Positions 8,741-18,067 of a DNA stretch of 64,000 nt are shown here, one piece after another (within the stretch, counting starts at the first letter, position 1; every line of letters begins with the position of its first letter). A model generated the notes under the pieces. The model was given only the letters and a program-made list of their open reading frames with translations, made no database searches and was not told the DNA's origin. The DNA is from JBBRDU01 sp038230335 (lineage in GTDB: Bacteria; Verrucomicrobiota; Verrucomicrobiia; Chthoniobacterales; UBA10450), in NCBI GenBank assembly GCA_038230335.1, contig JBBRNL010000011.1, forward strand, positions 23,117 through 87,116, written 5' to 3'. The position numbers were made by a program, and so were the translations under genes.

Positions 8741-8762
8741 AGCCGCCTCACCCGTCGAGGCG
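8741..8762. repeat. TAGCC-type intergenic hairpin upstream of the lipid operon
   Basis: Arms CGCCTC (8744-8749) and GAGGCG (8757-8762) flank ACCCGTC; the hairpin is nearly the same as the one at 1852-1876. It sits between the FMN reductase stop and the preferred start of the phosphatidyltransferase gene, which argues that this stretch is non-coding. Confidence 0.6.
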
Positions 8763-8769
8763 CACTCCA

Positions 8770-9300
8770 TCATCTTCCGCGCAGCGCTTTAGTGAACCGA
8801 ACGACCTCGTCCGCCACTTGTTTGATTCGCTGCGCGACTTCTTTGTCCACCAGCTTGTCCTCTTCGAACGCGCCACCGGTGGCGTAAACGAAACGAGGCA
8901 CGATGACCGTCCGAAAATCGAGCATCAGACTGTTGGCATATGCCATAACCGACATGTAACTGCTCATTCCTCCGGCGGCGCACAAGAATCCGACGATCTT
9001 GTCTTCCCAGGCCTTGCCGGTCAGTTCGATCATGTTTTTGGCCGCGGCCGCCACGTCGTAATTATAAATAGGCGCGGCCAGGATAATGCCATCGGCCGCC
9101 TGAATCACCTTGCTCAGTTTCTGTGTCCCAGCATTTGCGTAACACGAGTCGGCATCGCACAACGGCAGCGCGAGATCCCGCAGGTCCAGCCACTGGCAGT
9201 CCACGCGTCCCTCCTGCAAATGAGCAAAGGCTACTTGTGCCATGATCCGACTATTGCTCTCCGGATTACCGCTCGTGCTGATGATCAAATGTTTAAGCAT
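8770..9300 (-). CDS. NADPH-dependent FMN reductase-like flavoprotein
   Basis: The 176-residue product is a flavodoxin-like NAD(P)H-dependent FMN reductase. It shows the N-terminal phosphate-binding loop S-T-S-G-N-P-E-S-N-S, A-D-G-I-I-L-A-A-P-I-Y-N-Y near residue 70-82, and G-F-L-C-A-A-G-G-M-S near 105, all typical of the family. Members reduce flavin or quinones in the cytosol. It is the first minus-strand gene before the lipid operon; whether it shares the transcript depends on which start the phosphatidyltransferase uses. Physiological substrate is not evident. Confidence 0.9.
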   Translation of the reverse strand: MLKHLIISTSGNPESNSRIMAQVAFAHLQEGRVDCQWLDLRDLALPLCDADSCYANAGTQKLSKVIQAADGIILAAPIYNYDVAAAAKNMIELTGKAWEDKIVGFLCAAGGMSSYMSVMAYANSLMLDFRTVIVPRFVYATGGAFEEDKLVDKEVAQRIKQVADEVVRFTKALRGR

Positions 9301-9491
9301 GTCTTCTCCTCCTCATGATCGATTCCTAACTCAATCATGATCCTGATGGATTCCGAAATCCGCAAACAATAGCCTTGAGGAAGACATCAGTATTCACATT
9401 TTTTACCGGCTCGTCTGCGATGGTGGGCGCGATCGGGCAATGGGCCTCCCTCCCTCGCTTTACAGAGAGACAGAACTCGCTACAGAACTGA

Positions 9492-10505
9492 ATGAGCAGC
9501 GCCCCCGGACCTTCGCCTGTTCTCGCCTTCAACGCGATGAACGCTTATCAACAGACCGCCGCCATCCAGGCGGCGCTTGAACTGAAGATTTTCACCCACG
9601 TTGCGGCGGGTGCGAGCAAGGCGCCCGAGATCGCGTCGCGTTGCAATGCGGCCGAGCGCGGCGTGCGCATCCTTTGCGACAGCCTGACGGTGTTTGGTTT
9701 TTTGACCAAGGCGGACGACACCTACCAACTTACCGTGGACAGCGCTGCTTTCCTCGATGCTAAATCGCCGGCCTACATCGGCGGCGCCATAGAGTTTCTG
9801 CTCGCGCCACAATTGAAGAGTAACTTTGACGACCTGACGGCGGCCGTTCGAAAAGGCGGGACGGCCGGGACTGCGCTCGGCACGCTCGCCCCGGAGAACC
9901 CGATCTGGACCCAGTTTGCGCGCGCCATGGCGCCCATGATGATCCCCCCCGCACAGGCCTTGGCCGGTTTGCTCTCGCTCGAAACGAATCGCGCCAGCAA
10001 GATTCTTGATGTAGCGGCCGGCCACGGAATGTGGGGAATCACTTTCGCTCAGAGGAATCCGACGGCGCACTTGGTGGCCCTGGATTGGGCCCCAGTTCTG
10101 GGTGTGGCCATCGAGAACGCGCAGCGTGCCGGCTTAGCCGCGCGTTTCACGACCATCGCGGGAAGCGCCTTTGAGGTCGATCTCGGCTCGGATTATGACC
10201 TGATTCTGATTCCCAACTTTCTGCATCACTTCAACTTGCAGGTCTGCATCGGCTTTCTCAAGAAAGTGCGAGCAGCTCTGCGCGAGGAGGGTCGCGTCGC
10301 CATTGTCGAATTCGTGCCTAATCCCGATCGGGTGAGTCCGCCCGAGGTGGCACGGTTCAGTCTGATTATGCTGGCCAGTACGCCGGAGGGCGATGCCTAC
10401 ACGTTCGCCGAATTGGAAAAAATGCTGGGTGAGGCAGGATTTAAAACGCCCGAGATGCACCCGTTGCCTCCCTCGGTGGCCACGGCCATCATAGCGCCGA
10501 AATGA
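9492..10505 (+). CDS. O-methyltransferase-like class I SAM methyltransferase
   Basis: The 337-residue protein has a helical N-terminal dimerisation / winged-helix region (residues 10-100) followed by a SAM-binding domain with I-L-D-V-A-A-G-H-G-M-W-G near residue 170, and the downstream D-L-I-L-I-P-N-F-L-H-H motif near residue 235. This is the layout of the acetylserotonin/hydroxyneurosporene O-methyltransferase family, which acts on small hydroxylated aromatics or polyketides. Substrate cannot be inferred from the neighbours. The ATG at 9492 is close behind an in-frame upstream stop. It is divergent from the FMN reductase gene. Confidence 0.88.
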   Translation: MSSAPGPSPVLAFNAMNAYQQTAAIQAALELKIFTHVAAGASKAPEIASRCNAAERGVRILCDSLTVFGFLTKADDTYQLTVDSAAFLDAKSPAYIGGAIEFLLAPQLKSNFDDLTAAVRKGGTAGTALGTLAPENPIWTQFARAMAPMMIPPAQALAGLLSLETNRASKILDVAAGHGMWGITFAQRNPTAHLVALDWAPVLGVAIENAQRAGLAARFTTIAGSAFEVDLGSDYDLILIPNFLHHFNLQVCIGFLKKVRAALREEGRVAIVEFVPNPDRVSPPEVARFSLIMLASTPEGDAYTFAELEKMLGEAGFKTPEMHPLPPSVATAIIAPK

Positions 10506-10539
10506 TGCGGCACCGTTCGCAGGGGACCGGCCTGGCGAT

Positions 10540-11076
10540 TTAGTGCTTCTGATTTTTCTCGCTCGCGATCTGCGCGACCAATTCCTGCTGCTTCTGTTGC
10601 ATCCTTTGCATCATGGGTCCCATTTTTTTCTGCATCTCAGCCATCGTATTTTGGACGATGACCGGCATCTTCTTGATGACGGCCTGCCCGAGCGAAGTCT
10701 GGTAGAAAGCTACCATCCCGGTCACCTCTTCCTGGGTCAGTGATTTTTGATAAATCTGAATGTACATCGGCTCGAGTTTGTCCCAAGCCAGCTCATCTCT
10801 CATAATTGCCACCATTTCAGCGCGGTTCCGGTCGACGATCTTTTGGGCCTCGGGTGAGGGCGGCTGGCCCTTGGTCGCCTCGCGCAAGGCATTTTGCATG
10901 AGCATATCCATCTGGGACATCATCCGTTCGACCAGTTTGTGCGCTTCGGTCACGGCCAGCAGTTGCTTAATCGAAACGTCGCTGGGCACACTGCCGTTAG
11001 CCGAAGCGGTCGCTGGGTCGGCCGCCGAGACAGCCATGGAACTGGCCAGGAGAAAGACGACGATAGTTTTCAGCAT
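10540..11076 (-). CDS. DUF2059 family exported protein
   Basis: From the ATG at 11076 there is a clear signal peptide (Lys, then a hydrophobic run ending near V-S-A-A). The mature part contains the DUF2059 region: Y-x-K-S-L-T-Q-E-E-V-x-G-M-V-A-F-Y-x-T-S-L-G-Q-A, where a helix pair with conserved F-Y-x-T/S-x-x-G is diagnostic. The C-terminus is Met/Gln/Lys-rich and probably coiled coil. The domain is common in periplasmic proteins of unknown role. A TTG nine bases upstream is a weaker start. Confidence 0.87.
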   Translation of the reverse strand: MLKTIVVFLLASSMAVSAADPATASANGSVPSDVSIKQLLAVTEAHKLVERMMSQMDMLMQNALREATKGQPPSPEAQKIVDRNRAEMVAIMRDELAWDKLEPMYIQIYQKSLTQEEVTGMVAFYQTSLGQAVIKKMPVIVQNTMAEMQKKMGPMMQRMQQKQQELVAQIASEKNQKH

Positions 11077-11181
11077 AAATATCAAACGTTCGGATCAAGA
11101 CAAACACGCCCGGCCCGGAAAGACTAGCCCTAACTAACAACGGGCAACGTCGGGCTTGGGCGGACTTTTGTTCTCCGATCG

Positions 11182-11628
11182 CTATCGCACTTCCACGGTC
11201 ACGTCCTGCTCAATCGTAAACCGAACGGTCTCCGCCAGCTTGCCTCGCACATAGAACTCCAGCCGGTACCGACCGATGGGCCAGCCGCCCTCCGGTCGTG
11301 CGAGGGAAAAAACACCGTCGTCATCCGGTTTATAAGCAGTCACCTCACCCTCCGTAATTCTTGCGTCTTTTTGCGGGTAGCCAAACGACTCGGCAATCCA
11401 GACCGCCTGCACCAAATCGCCAGTCTTGAGAGTTTCACCCTTCCAACGTCCGTAAATTTTGGTTGCGCCGGTCAGAAATTTTTTGGTGGGCTCTCCATCC
11501 CTTGTTGTGGCAACGGAGGCATGAAGCCGCTTCGACCCTTCTCCTGACGCGGCCGACGGCACGGTCGGTTCCGCAGCGTGCGCCGCGGCCGTGAGGGCAA
11601 TCGTTAAGAGCAGGATACTTCGCGTCAC
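11182..11628 (-). CDS. exported protein of unknown function
   Basis: The 148-residue product has a cleavable signal peptide (M-T-R-S-I-L then a Leu/Ala-rich run ending A-H-A-A). The mature part is beta-rich and includes G-R-Y-R-L-E-F-Y-V near the C-terminus, a pattern common to Ig-like sandwich domains that accompany ligand or surface proteins, but I cannot name a family. It starts about 230 bases from the large secreted protein gene transcribed away from it, so the two may share a promoter region. Confidence 0.7.
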   Translation of the reverse strand: MTRSILLLTIALTAAAHAAEPTVPSAASGEGSKRLHASVATTRDGEPTKKFLTGATKIYGRWKGETLKTGDLVQAVWIAESFGYPQKDARITEGEVTAYKPDDDGVFSLARPEGGWPIGRYRLEFYVRGKLAETVRFTIEQDVTVEVR

Positions 11629-11860
11629 GATTCCAAATTGCCGGATGTCTCTTCCATCGTCACGGCTTATTCCGCGGGCGGGCGCTCATCCGCGACGGAG
11701 GAATCGCCGCTCACCCTGCCACCGTAAGGGCGCCCCATATCGACCAAGCCAAATCTTACCCACCATCCTGATTTCGGCCCTCGCGTCGGGGGGCCAACCT
11801 GAATTTTTGCTCGACTTTGACCCCGCCTTTAGTCACTCCTTACGTTTACGAAAATTCGAA

Positions 11861-14800
11861 ATGTATCGCCCAGCCTTCCCCTGCGCACTTCGCGTGCGCC
11901 TCTCCCATCCGTTTTTGCTCTTAGCCTTTGTCGTTGTGGGCCTTGCTCTCGCGAGTATCACGGCCAACGCGCAGAATAAAGAATACGGTAAATCCACCAA
12001 TATCGCGGCGAGCGGCTTCGCGGAGTCCGGTGCCGTGCGCGATTTGCCCAAAGCCTCTTCTCCAGTGAGAAGCGGCCCGGCGCGGGACGAGGAAATTAAC
12101 CCGGAAAACCGGGAGATTATTCGCCACGTCGACCCGAAAGTGGCTCCGTCGGCCGACAAGGCGCTCTACACCAAACCGAAAGCGATTCGTAACGCCGCTG
12201 TTCAACCCAAGGCTTTGCCCACACCAGCTGTCAGCTTTGAAGGAATATCGCAAGCGGACACCATCGCAGCGGATCCGAATCAAGGCTTTCTGCCGCCGGA
12301 CACCAATGGCGCGGTCGGGCCGAATCACTTCGTCCAATCGGTCAATTCCTCTTTCCGCGTATGGGACAAGGCGGGGAATCCTCTCACAGCCACGACTTCG
12401 CTGGCCACCCTGTTCAGTCCGCTCGGTTGTGGGACCGGGATCGACGGCGACCCCATTGTTCTCTACGACCAGCTGGCTGATCGCTGGATCATCAGCGAAT
12501 TCTGCACGGTCGCGAACCCGAACAACCATCAGCTCATTGCCATTTCTAAAACGAGCGATCCGACCGGCTCCTATTACCTCTACGATTTCATGATGCCGAA
12601 CAATAAGTTCAACGATTACCCGCATCTGAGCGTGTGGTCGGACGCTTATTACATGACCGACAACCAGTTTAACCAGGCCGGGACCGCCTTCCAACAGGCG
12701 GGCGCATTCGCCTTCAACCGCGCCAAGATGCTGGCCGGTGATCCGACGGCGGGACTGGTCTATTTCGACACGGCGGTGCTCTTTCCGCCCGGCGTTGGGA
12801 TCAACGGAACCGATGGGATCGGTGGAATGTTGCCGGCCAACGTCGATGGCCTGGTCGCGCCGCCCACTGGCGCCCCCTGCCCGTTTGCCTACGTCCAATC
12901 GGGTGAGTTCGGCGACCCAGCCGATCAACTGCGCATTTTCGAGTTCCATGTCGACTTCGTCACACCGGCCAATTCCACTTTTACGGAGAGGACGGGCAGC
13001 CCATTGGCGGTGGCCGCGTTTGATCCCGTGACCGTTCCAAACTCGCGCAATGTCGTTCCCCAGCCCGCTCCGTCCGCCGCCACTTCTTACCTCGACGCCA
13101 TCAACGATCGTCTTATGTTTCGTCTGGCCTACCGAAATTTCGGCGCAAGCGAATCGCTGGTTCTGAATCACACAGTAAACGCTGCGGTAAATCCGTCCTA
13201 CCGCGCCGGTGTGCGCTTTTACCAACTGAACCGGGCGACGCCGTCGGCCGCTTTCGCCATTGCGGAGCAGCAGACCTTCGCCGGTGCGGCCGGGGACACG
13301 GCCAGTCGGTGGATGGGTAGCGCTGCCATGAATTTCCAGGGGGATATCGCGGTCGGCTACAGCGTTTCAAGCACGACCGTTTTTCCTTCGATCCGATATG
13401 CGGCCAAATTGGGAACGGACCCCGCCGGGAGCGGATTGGCTCAGGGCGAGCAAACTCTCATCGCTGGCGGCGGCGCCCAAACCAGCACGTCGGGACGCTG
13501 GGGCGATTACAGCGACATGACCGTCGATCCTTCGGACGATTGCTCGTTTTGGTTTACGGAGGAATATTATGCAGCCAGCAGCGCCTCGAGCTGGCGCACT
13601 CGCATCGCCAGGATTGTGGTCGGCACGGCTGCGGTCTCACCTCGTGGGACGATTTCTGGAACTGTGACAAACTGCCAGACGGGCCTGCCGGTTGCCAACG
13701 CGGTCATCCAGATTACAGGAGGTTTTATCAGGACAACGGCCGCGGACGGCACCTACAGTGCGACGGTCGCTCCCGGAACTTATTCCGCAACAGTGACGGC
13801 GCCGAGCTTCGGCCCGGCTACATCGGGAAGCCTGCTCGTCTCCAACGGGGGCACCGCAACTTTTAGTGTGTGCCTCGCGGGCGTTCCGATCCTGACGGCT
13901 GATACCTCCGCGGTCACAGCCGACAGCTGCAACTCAAACGGGATCATCGATCCTAACGAGATCATCACAGTAAACCTTGGTATCAAAAATACCGGATCGG
14001 CCAACACGAGTAATCTTGTGGCCACTCTCCAGACGACCGGCGGCGTAACGAGCCCGAGTGCGCCGCAAACGTACGGAGTGGTGACGGCGGGTGGATCGAC
14101 CGTCTCCAAGTCATTCACTTTTACATCGGGCAACGTGGCCTGCGGTTCGTCTATCATCGCCACGCTGGCGTTACAGGATGGCGCGACGAACCTGGGCACG
14201 ATCACCTTTACCTTCCAGACCGGCACGGCGGGAGCACCTGCCACCGCCACTTATTCGTCGGGGAATTCAGCCGTCGCCATCCCCGATCAGGGATCTGTCG
14301 ATGTGCCGATCACGATCAACGATGTGGGTTCGATCTCGGATGTGAATGTGAGCGTCCGCCTCAATCATACTTTCGACAGTGACCTGGTCATTTCTCTGAT
14401 CGGCCCGGACAACACGAGCGTGATCCTCGTTAACAAACGCGGCAGTTCCGGCCAAAACTTCGGCACGGGCAACAACGACTGCTCCGGCACACCGACTCTG
14501 TTCGACGATTCGGCCGCTACCTCAATCGCCGTCGGGACGGCCCCATTCACCGGTAGTTTCAAACCCGAATCGGTGCTCTCGGCCTTCAATGGCAAAAGCA
14601 TCACTGGCACGTGGAAACTTCACTTCTCGGACACGGCCGCGGTCGATACCGGCACGGTCGGTTGTGCAACTCTTCAAATCACCCGGCAACAGTTCGTTTG
14701 TTGCGGCGTTTCTGGCACCCCTGCGATCGCATCGGGTGGCTCAGCCGTCGTTACGGCGGAGAACTTTACTCCGGCGAACAGCGCTCCTGATCCGGGCGAA

Positions 14801-16333
14801 TATGTCACCGTGAGCCTGCCGGTTATCAACACAGGCACAGCCAACACGGCGAATCTTATCGGAACACTACAGGCCAGCGGCGGTGTCACGAATCCAAGTG
14901 GACCGCAGACTTACGGCGTCGTTGTAGCGGGTGGCCCAACCGCTGCAAAATCGTTTAGCTTCATCGCCACGGGCGCTTGCGGCAGTAACATCACCCTCAC
15001 CCTGGCTTTGCAGGATGGTGTCACCAATCTCGGCAGCGTGACCTACAGCTTGAGATTGGGCACCATCAGCAACGTCTCTCAAACTTTCTCAAACGGCACC
15101 GCCATTACGATTCCGGCCACCGGAACCGGCGCGACCACGGGCGCACCGGCGACTCCCTACCCATCCAACATCACCGTGGCTGGCGCACCGGTCTCGCCAT
15201 CAAAAATTACGGTCACGCTGAAAAATATCAGTCACACCTTCCCGAGCGACGTCGACGTTCTCCTGGTTGGACCGACGGGACAGAAATTTATTGTTCTGTC
15301 GGATGCAATCGGCGGGACAGATTGGACGGGACAGACCTATACGTTCGATGACAATGCCGCGGCCATCCTCTCGAATGCGGGCACTCCCCCGGCATCCGGC
15401 TCCTTCCGCCCCACCAATTACGGAACCGGCGACGTTTTCCCAGTGCCGGCGCCGGCTGCACCGTACCTCAGTCCCGCCACGGCGGGCGCGAATACACTCG
15501 CTTCAACCTTCGCCGGACTTAATCCGAACGGAACCTGGAGTCTTTATGTGGTGGATGACGCTGGCACCGACATCGGCTCCTTTGCGGGAGGTTGGGACCT
15601 GACCATCACGTCCAGCACGAACGTGTGTATCGCAAACCAGGCGCCCTCTATCGTTAACGGCCCGCCTCCTTCGCCGGTCATCGTGGGAACTCCTTACTCA
15701 TTCAAGTTCATCGCGTCGGGAAACCCGGCGCCGTCCTTCAGCGAATCCGGCGCGCTCCCGCCCGGGCTTGGACTTTCGGCGGGAGGCGTCTTGTCCGGCA
15801 CCGCCACATCGGGTGGAACGGGTAGCTTCCCCAATATCGTTGTCACTGCGACTAATGGCGTCGCTTCGGATGCCACGCAAACTTTCGGCCTGAGCACCGC
15901 CACCCGCACCGCCAATTATCTGGCCGGCTTTGGATTGACTGGCAGCGACGCCGTTTTCACTTTCGATTACGATGGTGATGGATTGGCCAACCTCCTGGAG
16001 TACGGCCTCGGTCTCGATCCTACCATCGCAGGCCTGAATGGTTTACCCGTCGTAACTCTTAAGGATTACAGCGGCACGCAGTATCTATCGATGACCTTCC
16101 ACCGGTCGTCCCTCGCAACGGATCTTACTTATATAGTACAGGGTTCGGCCGATCTCTCGAATTGGACAGATCTCGGCACCAGCGCGGCGGGCGCAACGAC
16201 AGGCGGCCCCGGCTTCATCGCGCCCGAGACTGGCTCCGCCCCGACCTTTACAGTCGAAGTGCGCGATACCGTCCCGTACGATCCGAACGCGATGGCAAAG
16301 CGCTTTATCCGGCTCAAGATCACGTCGCCCTAA
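11861..16333 (+). CDS. large secreted P-domain / Ig-domain protein
   Basis: I chose the ATG at 11861 because it starts a signal peptide (basic residues, then a Leu/Val/Ala-rich run ending I-T-A-N-A-Q); the product has 1490 residues. Residues about 100-590 are a large beta-rich domain with a conserved D-T-N-G-A-V-G-P-N-H-F block. Next come a carboxypeptidase-regulatory-like repeat (595-665), a CARDB-like domain (675-790), a P/Homo-B convertase domain (795-943), a second CARDB-like domain (946-1066), a second P domain (1071-1255), an Ig domain (1256-1346), a Ca-binding-like D-Y-D-G-D-G-L-A-N motif (about 1368) and a C-terminal beta domain. No subtilisin catalytic domain is visible. Probably extracellular adhesion or substrate binding. 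Confidence 0.85.
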   Translation: MYRPAFPCALRVRLSHPFLLLAFVVVGLALASITANAQNKEYGKSTNIAASGFAESGAVRDLPKASSPVRSGPARDEEINPENREIIRHVDPKVAPSADKALYTKPKAIRNAAVQPKALPTPAVSFEGISQADTIAADPNQGFLPPDTNGAVGPNHFVQSVNSSFRVWDKAGNPLTATTSLATLFSPLGCGTGIDGDPIVLYDQLADRWIISEFCTVANPNNHQLIAISKTSDPTGSYYLYDFMMPNNKFNDYPHLSVWSDAYYMTDNQFNQAGTAFQQAGAFAFNRAKMLAGDPTAGLVYFDTAVLFPPGVGINGTDGIGGMLPANVDGLVAPPTGAPCPFAYVQSGEFGDPADQLRIFEFHVDFVTPANSTFTERTGSPLAVAAFDPVTVPNSRNVVPQPAPSAATSYLDAINDRLMFRLAYRNFGASESLVLNHTVNAAVNPSYRAGVRFYQLNRATPSAAFAIAEQQTFAGAAGDTASRWMGSAAMNFQGDIAVGYSVSSTTVFPSIRYAAKLGTDPAGSGLAQGEQTLIAGGGAQTSTSGRWGDYSDMTVDPSDDCSFWFTEEYYAASSASSWRTRIARIVVGTAAVSPRGTISGTVTNCQTGLPVANAVIQITGGFIRTTAADGTYSATVAPGTYSATVTAPSFGPATSGSLLVSNGGTATFSVCLAGVPILTADTSAVTADSCNSNGIIDPNEIITVNLGIKNTGSANTSNLVATLQTTGGVTSPSAPQTYGVVTAGGSTVSKSFTFTSGNVACGSSIIATLALQDGATNLGTITFTFQTGTAGAPATATYSSGNSAVAIPDQGSVDVPITINDVGSISDVNVSVRLNHTFDSDLVISLIGPDNTSVILVNKRGSSGQNFGTGNNDCSGTPTLFDDSAATSIAVGTAPFTGSFKPESVLSAFNGKSITGTWKLHFSDTAAVDTGTVGCATLQITRQQFVCCGVSGTPAIASGGSAVVTAENFTPANSAPDPGEYVTVSLPVINTGTANTANLIGTLQASGGVTNPSGPQTYGVVVAGGPTAAKSFSFIATGACGSNITLTLALQDGVTNLGSVTYSLRLGTISNVSQTFSNGTAITIPATGTGATTGAPATPYPSNITVAGAPVSPSKITVTLKNISHTFPSDVDVLLVGPTGQKFIVLSDAIGGTDWTGQTYTFDDNAAAILSNAGTPPASGSFRPTNYGTGDVFPVPAPAAPYLSPATAGANTLASTFAGLNPNGTWSLYVVDDAGTDIGSFAGGWDLTITSSTNVCIANQAPSIVNGPPPSPVIVGTPYSFKFIASGNPAPSFSESGALPPGLGLSAGGVLSGTATSGGTGSFPNIVVTATNGVASDATQTFGLSTATRTANYLAGFGLTGSDAVFTFDYDGDGLANLLEYGLGLDPTIAGLNGLPVVTLKDYSGTQYLSMTFHRSSLATDLTYIVQGSADLSNWTDLGTSAAGATTGGPGFIAPETGSAPTFTVEVRDTVPYDPNAMAKRFIRLKITSP

Positions 16334-16401
16334 AGACACCTTCTGTATCGAACATCGGGTGGGAGCCGATGCCACGTCGCCGTTTCGCTCTGCGAGCCGT
16401 T

Positions 16402-17217
16402 CTATGTGCCGGAGGCGGCGTGCGCCTTGTTGTATTCTTCCACCGCTTTCGGCATCAACGCTTCCAACTGTTGGATGCGCGTGCCGTGCGAGGGATGCGT
16501 AGAAAGAAATTCAGGAGGTTGATTGCCTCCCGTGTTTTCCATTCTTTTCCAAAAACGAATACTCTCCTGCGGATCGTACCCGGCCCGGGCCATATAGGTA
16601 AGACCAATTTGGTCCGCCTCCGATTCATGTTTACGGCCGAAGGGCATGAGCACGCCATACTGCGCGCCTGCACCGAGTGCTCCCATGACGGCGCGTTGTT
16701 TGTCGTAGTCCATGTTGGATAACGACATGGCTACACCCGACATCGCTGTTTGCGCCAAATTCTGCTCAAAAACACGCTGGGATCCGTGACGCGACGTGGC
16801 GTGCGCCATCTCGTGTCCGAGAACCGTGGCGAGCGCCGCTTCATTTTGCGCCACTGGCAGGATACCGGTATAAACCACGATCTTTCCGCCCGGCAGGCAG
16901 AACGCATTGACTTGCTTGTCTTGCACGAGCGATACCTGCCACTGAAAACCGGCGCCTGCTTTCCCCGTCGCTCCAGCCAGGCGCGAAGCGACGCGCTTCA
17001 CCAGCTCCAGTTCCGGACCCGATTGGATAGGCTGCGCTTCGGACAGAACTTTCTGATAACTCTGCACGCCGAGCGTCGCCTCCTGTTGCTCGGACATTCC
17101 CACATGACTCTTTCGTCCCGTCTCCGGATTCACGAACTTCTCAGATGAGAAGTATTGATATCCAAAATAAAGTGCCGCCAGTAATATCGGAAGCCATCGA
17201 ATGTGCCGTGCTTGCAT
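16402..17217 (-). CDS. M48 family metallopeptidase
   Basis: From the ATG at 17217 the protein has 271 residues with one N-terminal hydrophobic anchor (residues 8-22). The zinc motif H-E-M-A-H is at residues 135-139 and the third ligand lies in H-E-S-E-A-D-Q-I near residue 195; N-A-F-C-L-P-G-G-K-I and the A-x-R-H-G block are also typical of the BepA/LoiP/Oma1-like M48 branch. It is likely a periplasmic, membrane-anchored protease for misfolded envelope proteins. Starts further upstream would translate the dispersed repeat at 17303-17340 and are rejected. Divergent from the HD-domain gene. Confidence 0.92.
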   Translation of the reverse strand: MQARHIRWLPILLAALYFGYQYFSSEKFVNPETGRKSHVGMSEQQEATLGVQSYQKVLSEAQPIQSGPELELVKRVASRLAGATGKAGAGFQWQVSLVQDKQVNAFCLPGGKIVVYTGILPVAQNEAALATVLGHEMAHATSRHGSQRVFEQNLAQTAMSGVAMSLSNMDYDKQRAVMGALGAGAQYGVLMPFGRKHESEADQIGLTYMARAGYDPQESIRFWKRMENTGGNQPPEFLSTHPSHGTRIQQLEALMPKAVEEYNKAHAASGT

Positions 17218-17302
17218 GTCTCCAACATAACAAACGAATCGCACCGTTCGACTAGAAATCGTCGCTGGTGGGACGAGTTCCGTCGCGCTCGTCACTTCTC
17301 CG

Positions 17303-17340
17303 AAATTGAGCATTGGACGTTGGGCGTTGCGCGTAGAACG
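17303..17340. repeat. GTTGGACGTTGAGCG-type dispersed repeat
   Basis: The sequence between the M48 and HD genes contains ATTGAGCATTGGACG followed by TTGGGCGTTGCG, a degenerate copy of the tandem 14-base repeat seen at 43239-43276. It lies between divergent start codons, in what should be their promoter region. Confidence 0.55.
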
Positions 17341-17371
17341 TTTGCTTCCTCCTGGAAATATCGCACCACCT

Positions 17372-17962
17372 ATGTCCGCCCTCGCCCCCGCCGCCCTCAC
17401 TATCCTGCACGAATGGGTCCAGTCCGAAAGTCTTCGCCGCCATTGCTACGCGGTGGCGGACGCGATGAAACATTTCGCTGCGCTTCGCGGTGCCGATCCC
17501 GATCTGTGGGAAGCGGTGGGCCTTTTGCACGACATGGATTACGAACGTCATCCCAATCAGGAGCAGAGCCCAGCGGAAGGTCATCCGTTCGTCGGTGTAG
17601 CCTGGCTCCGGGAGCACGGCTGGAGCGAGGAAGTCGGCCGTGCCATCCTCTCCCACGCCGATTATTCCGGGATCGCGCGAGAAACTCCGCTCGAGCAGAC
17701 TCTTTACGCCGTGGACGAACTGAGCGGATTTGTCACCGCGGTCGCGCGCGTCCGTCCCTCCAGGAGTATCCGCGAGGTGGACGTCGCCTCGGTGAAAAAG
17801 AAACTGAAAGACAAGGCCTTTGCCCGCGCGGTCAATCGGGATGATATCGTCCGTGGCGCGAACGAGCTGGGAATGCCCTTGGATGAAGTCATCGCTGAGG
17901 TCATAATCGCGCTCGCCGCAGACGCCGACCGACTCGGCCTCGCCGGGACTCCTCCTTTGTAG
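17372..17962 (+). CDS. HD-domain phosphohydrolase
   Basis: The 196-residue protein is a small HD-domain hydrolase. The metal-binding residues are visible as R-H-C-Y-A-V-A near residue 24, L-L-H-D-M-D-Y near residue 52 (the HD doublet), G-H-P-F near 67 and I-L-S-H-A-D-Y near 93. Such single-domain proteins hydrolyse nucleotides or other phosphates in the cytosol; the substrate is unknown. The ATG at 17372 precedes the conserved region closely; the longer reading from 17306 would translate the dispersed repeat. A hairpin overlapping the stop codon may serve as terminator. Confidence 0.88.
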   Translation: MSALAPAALTILHEWVQSESLRRHCYAVADAMKHFAALRGADPDLWEAVGLLHDMDYERHPNQEQSPAEGHPFVGVAWLREHGWSEEVGRAILSHADYSGIARETPLEQTLYAVDELSGFVTAVARVRPSRSIREVDVASVKKKLKDKAFARAVNRDDIVRGANELGMPLDEVIAEVIIALAADADRLGLAGTPPL

Positions 17963-17982
17963 TCGCTTCCCTCTGGGAAGCG
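17959..17982. repeat. TAGCC-type hairpin at the end of the HD gene
   Basis: TGTAGT is followed by the perfect arms CGCTTCCC (17964-17971) and GGGAAGCG (17975-17982) around TCT. The TAG of the flank is the stop codon of the HD gene. The 8-bp stem is the strongest of this family in the window and could stop transcription. Confidence 0.6.
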
Positions 17983-18067
17983 CAGAAGCTTTTATCCCCT
18001 AGTCGATCTCCGCATCCCAGACGGTCCGGTGTTTGATTGACCAGAAGGGCCGCCTTCTGGCTGCCCC

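Noticed and set aside
11921..13225. 434-residue minus-strand frame inside the secreted P-domain gene
   Set aside because: It is antisense to a gene with clear domains and signal peptide; no family motif is seen.
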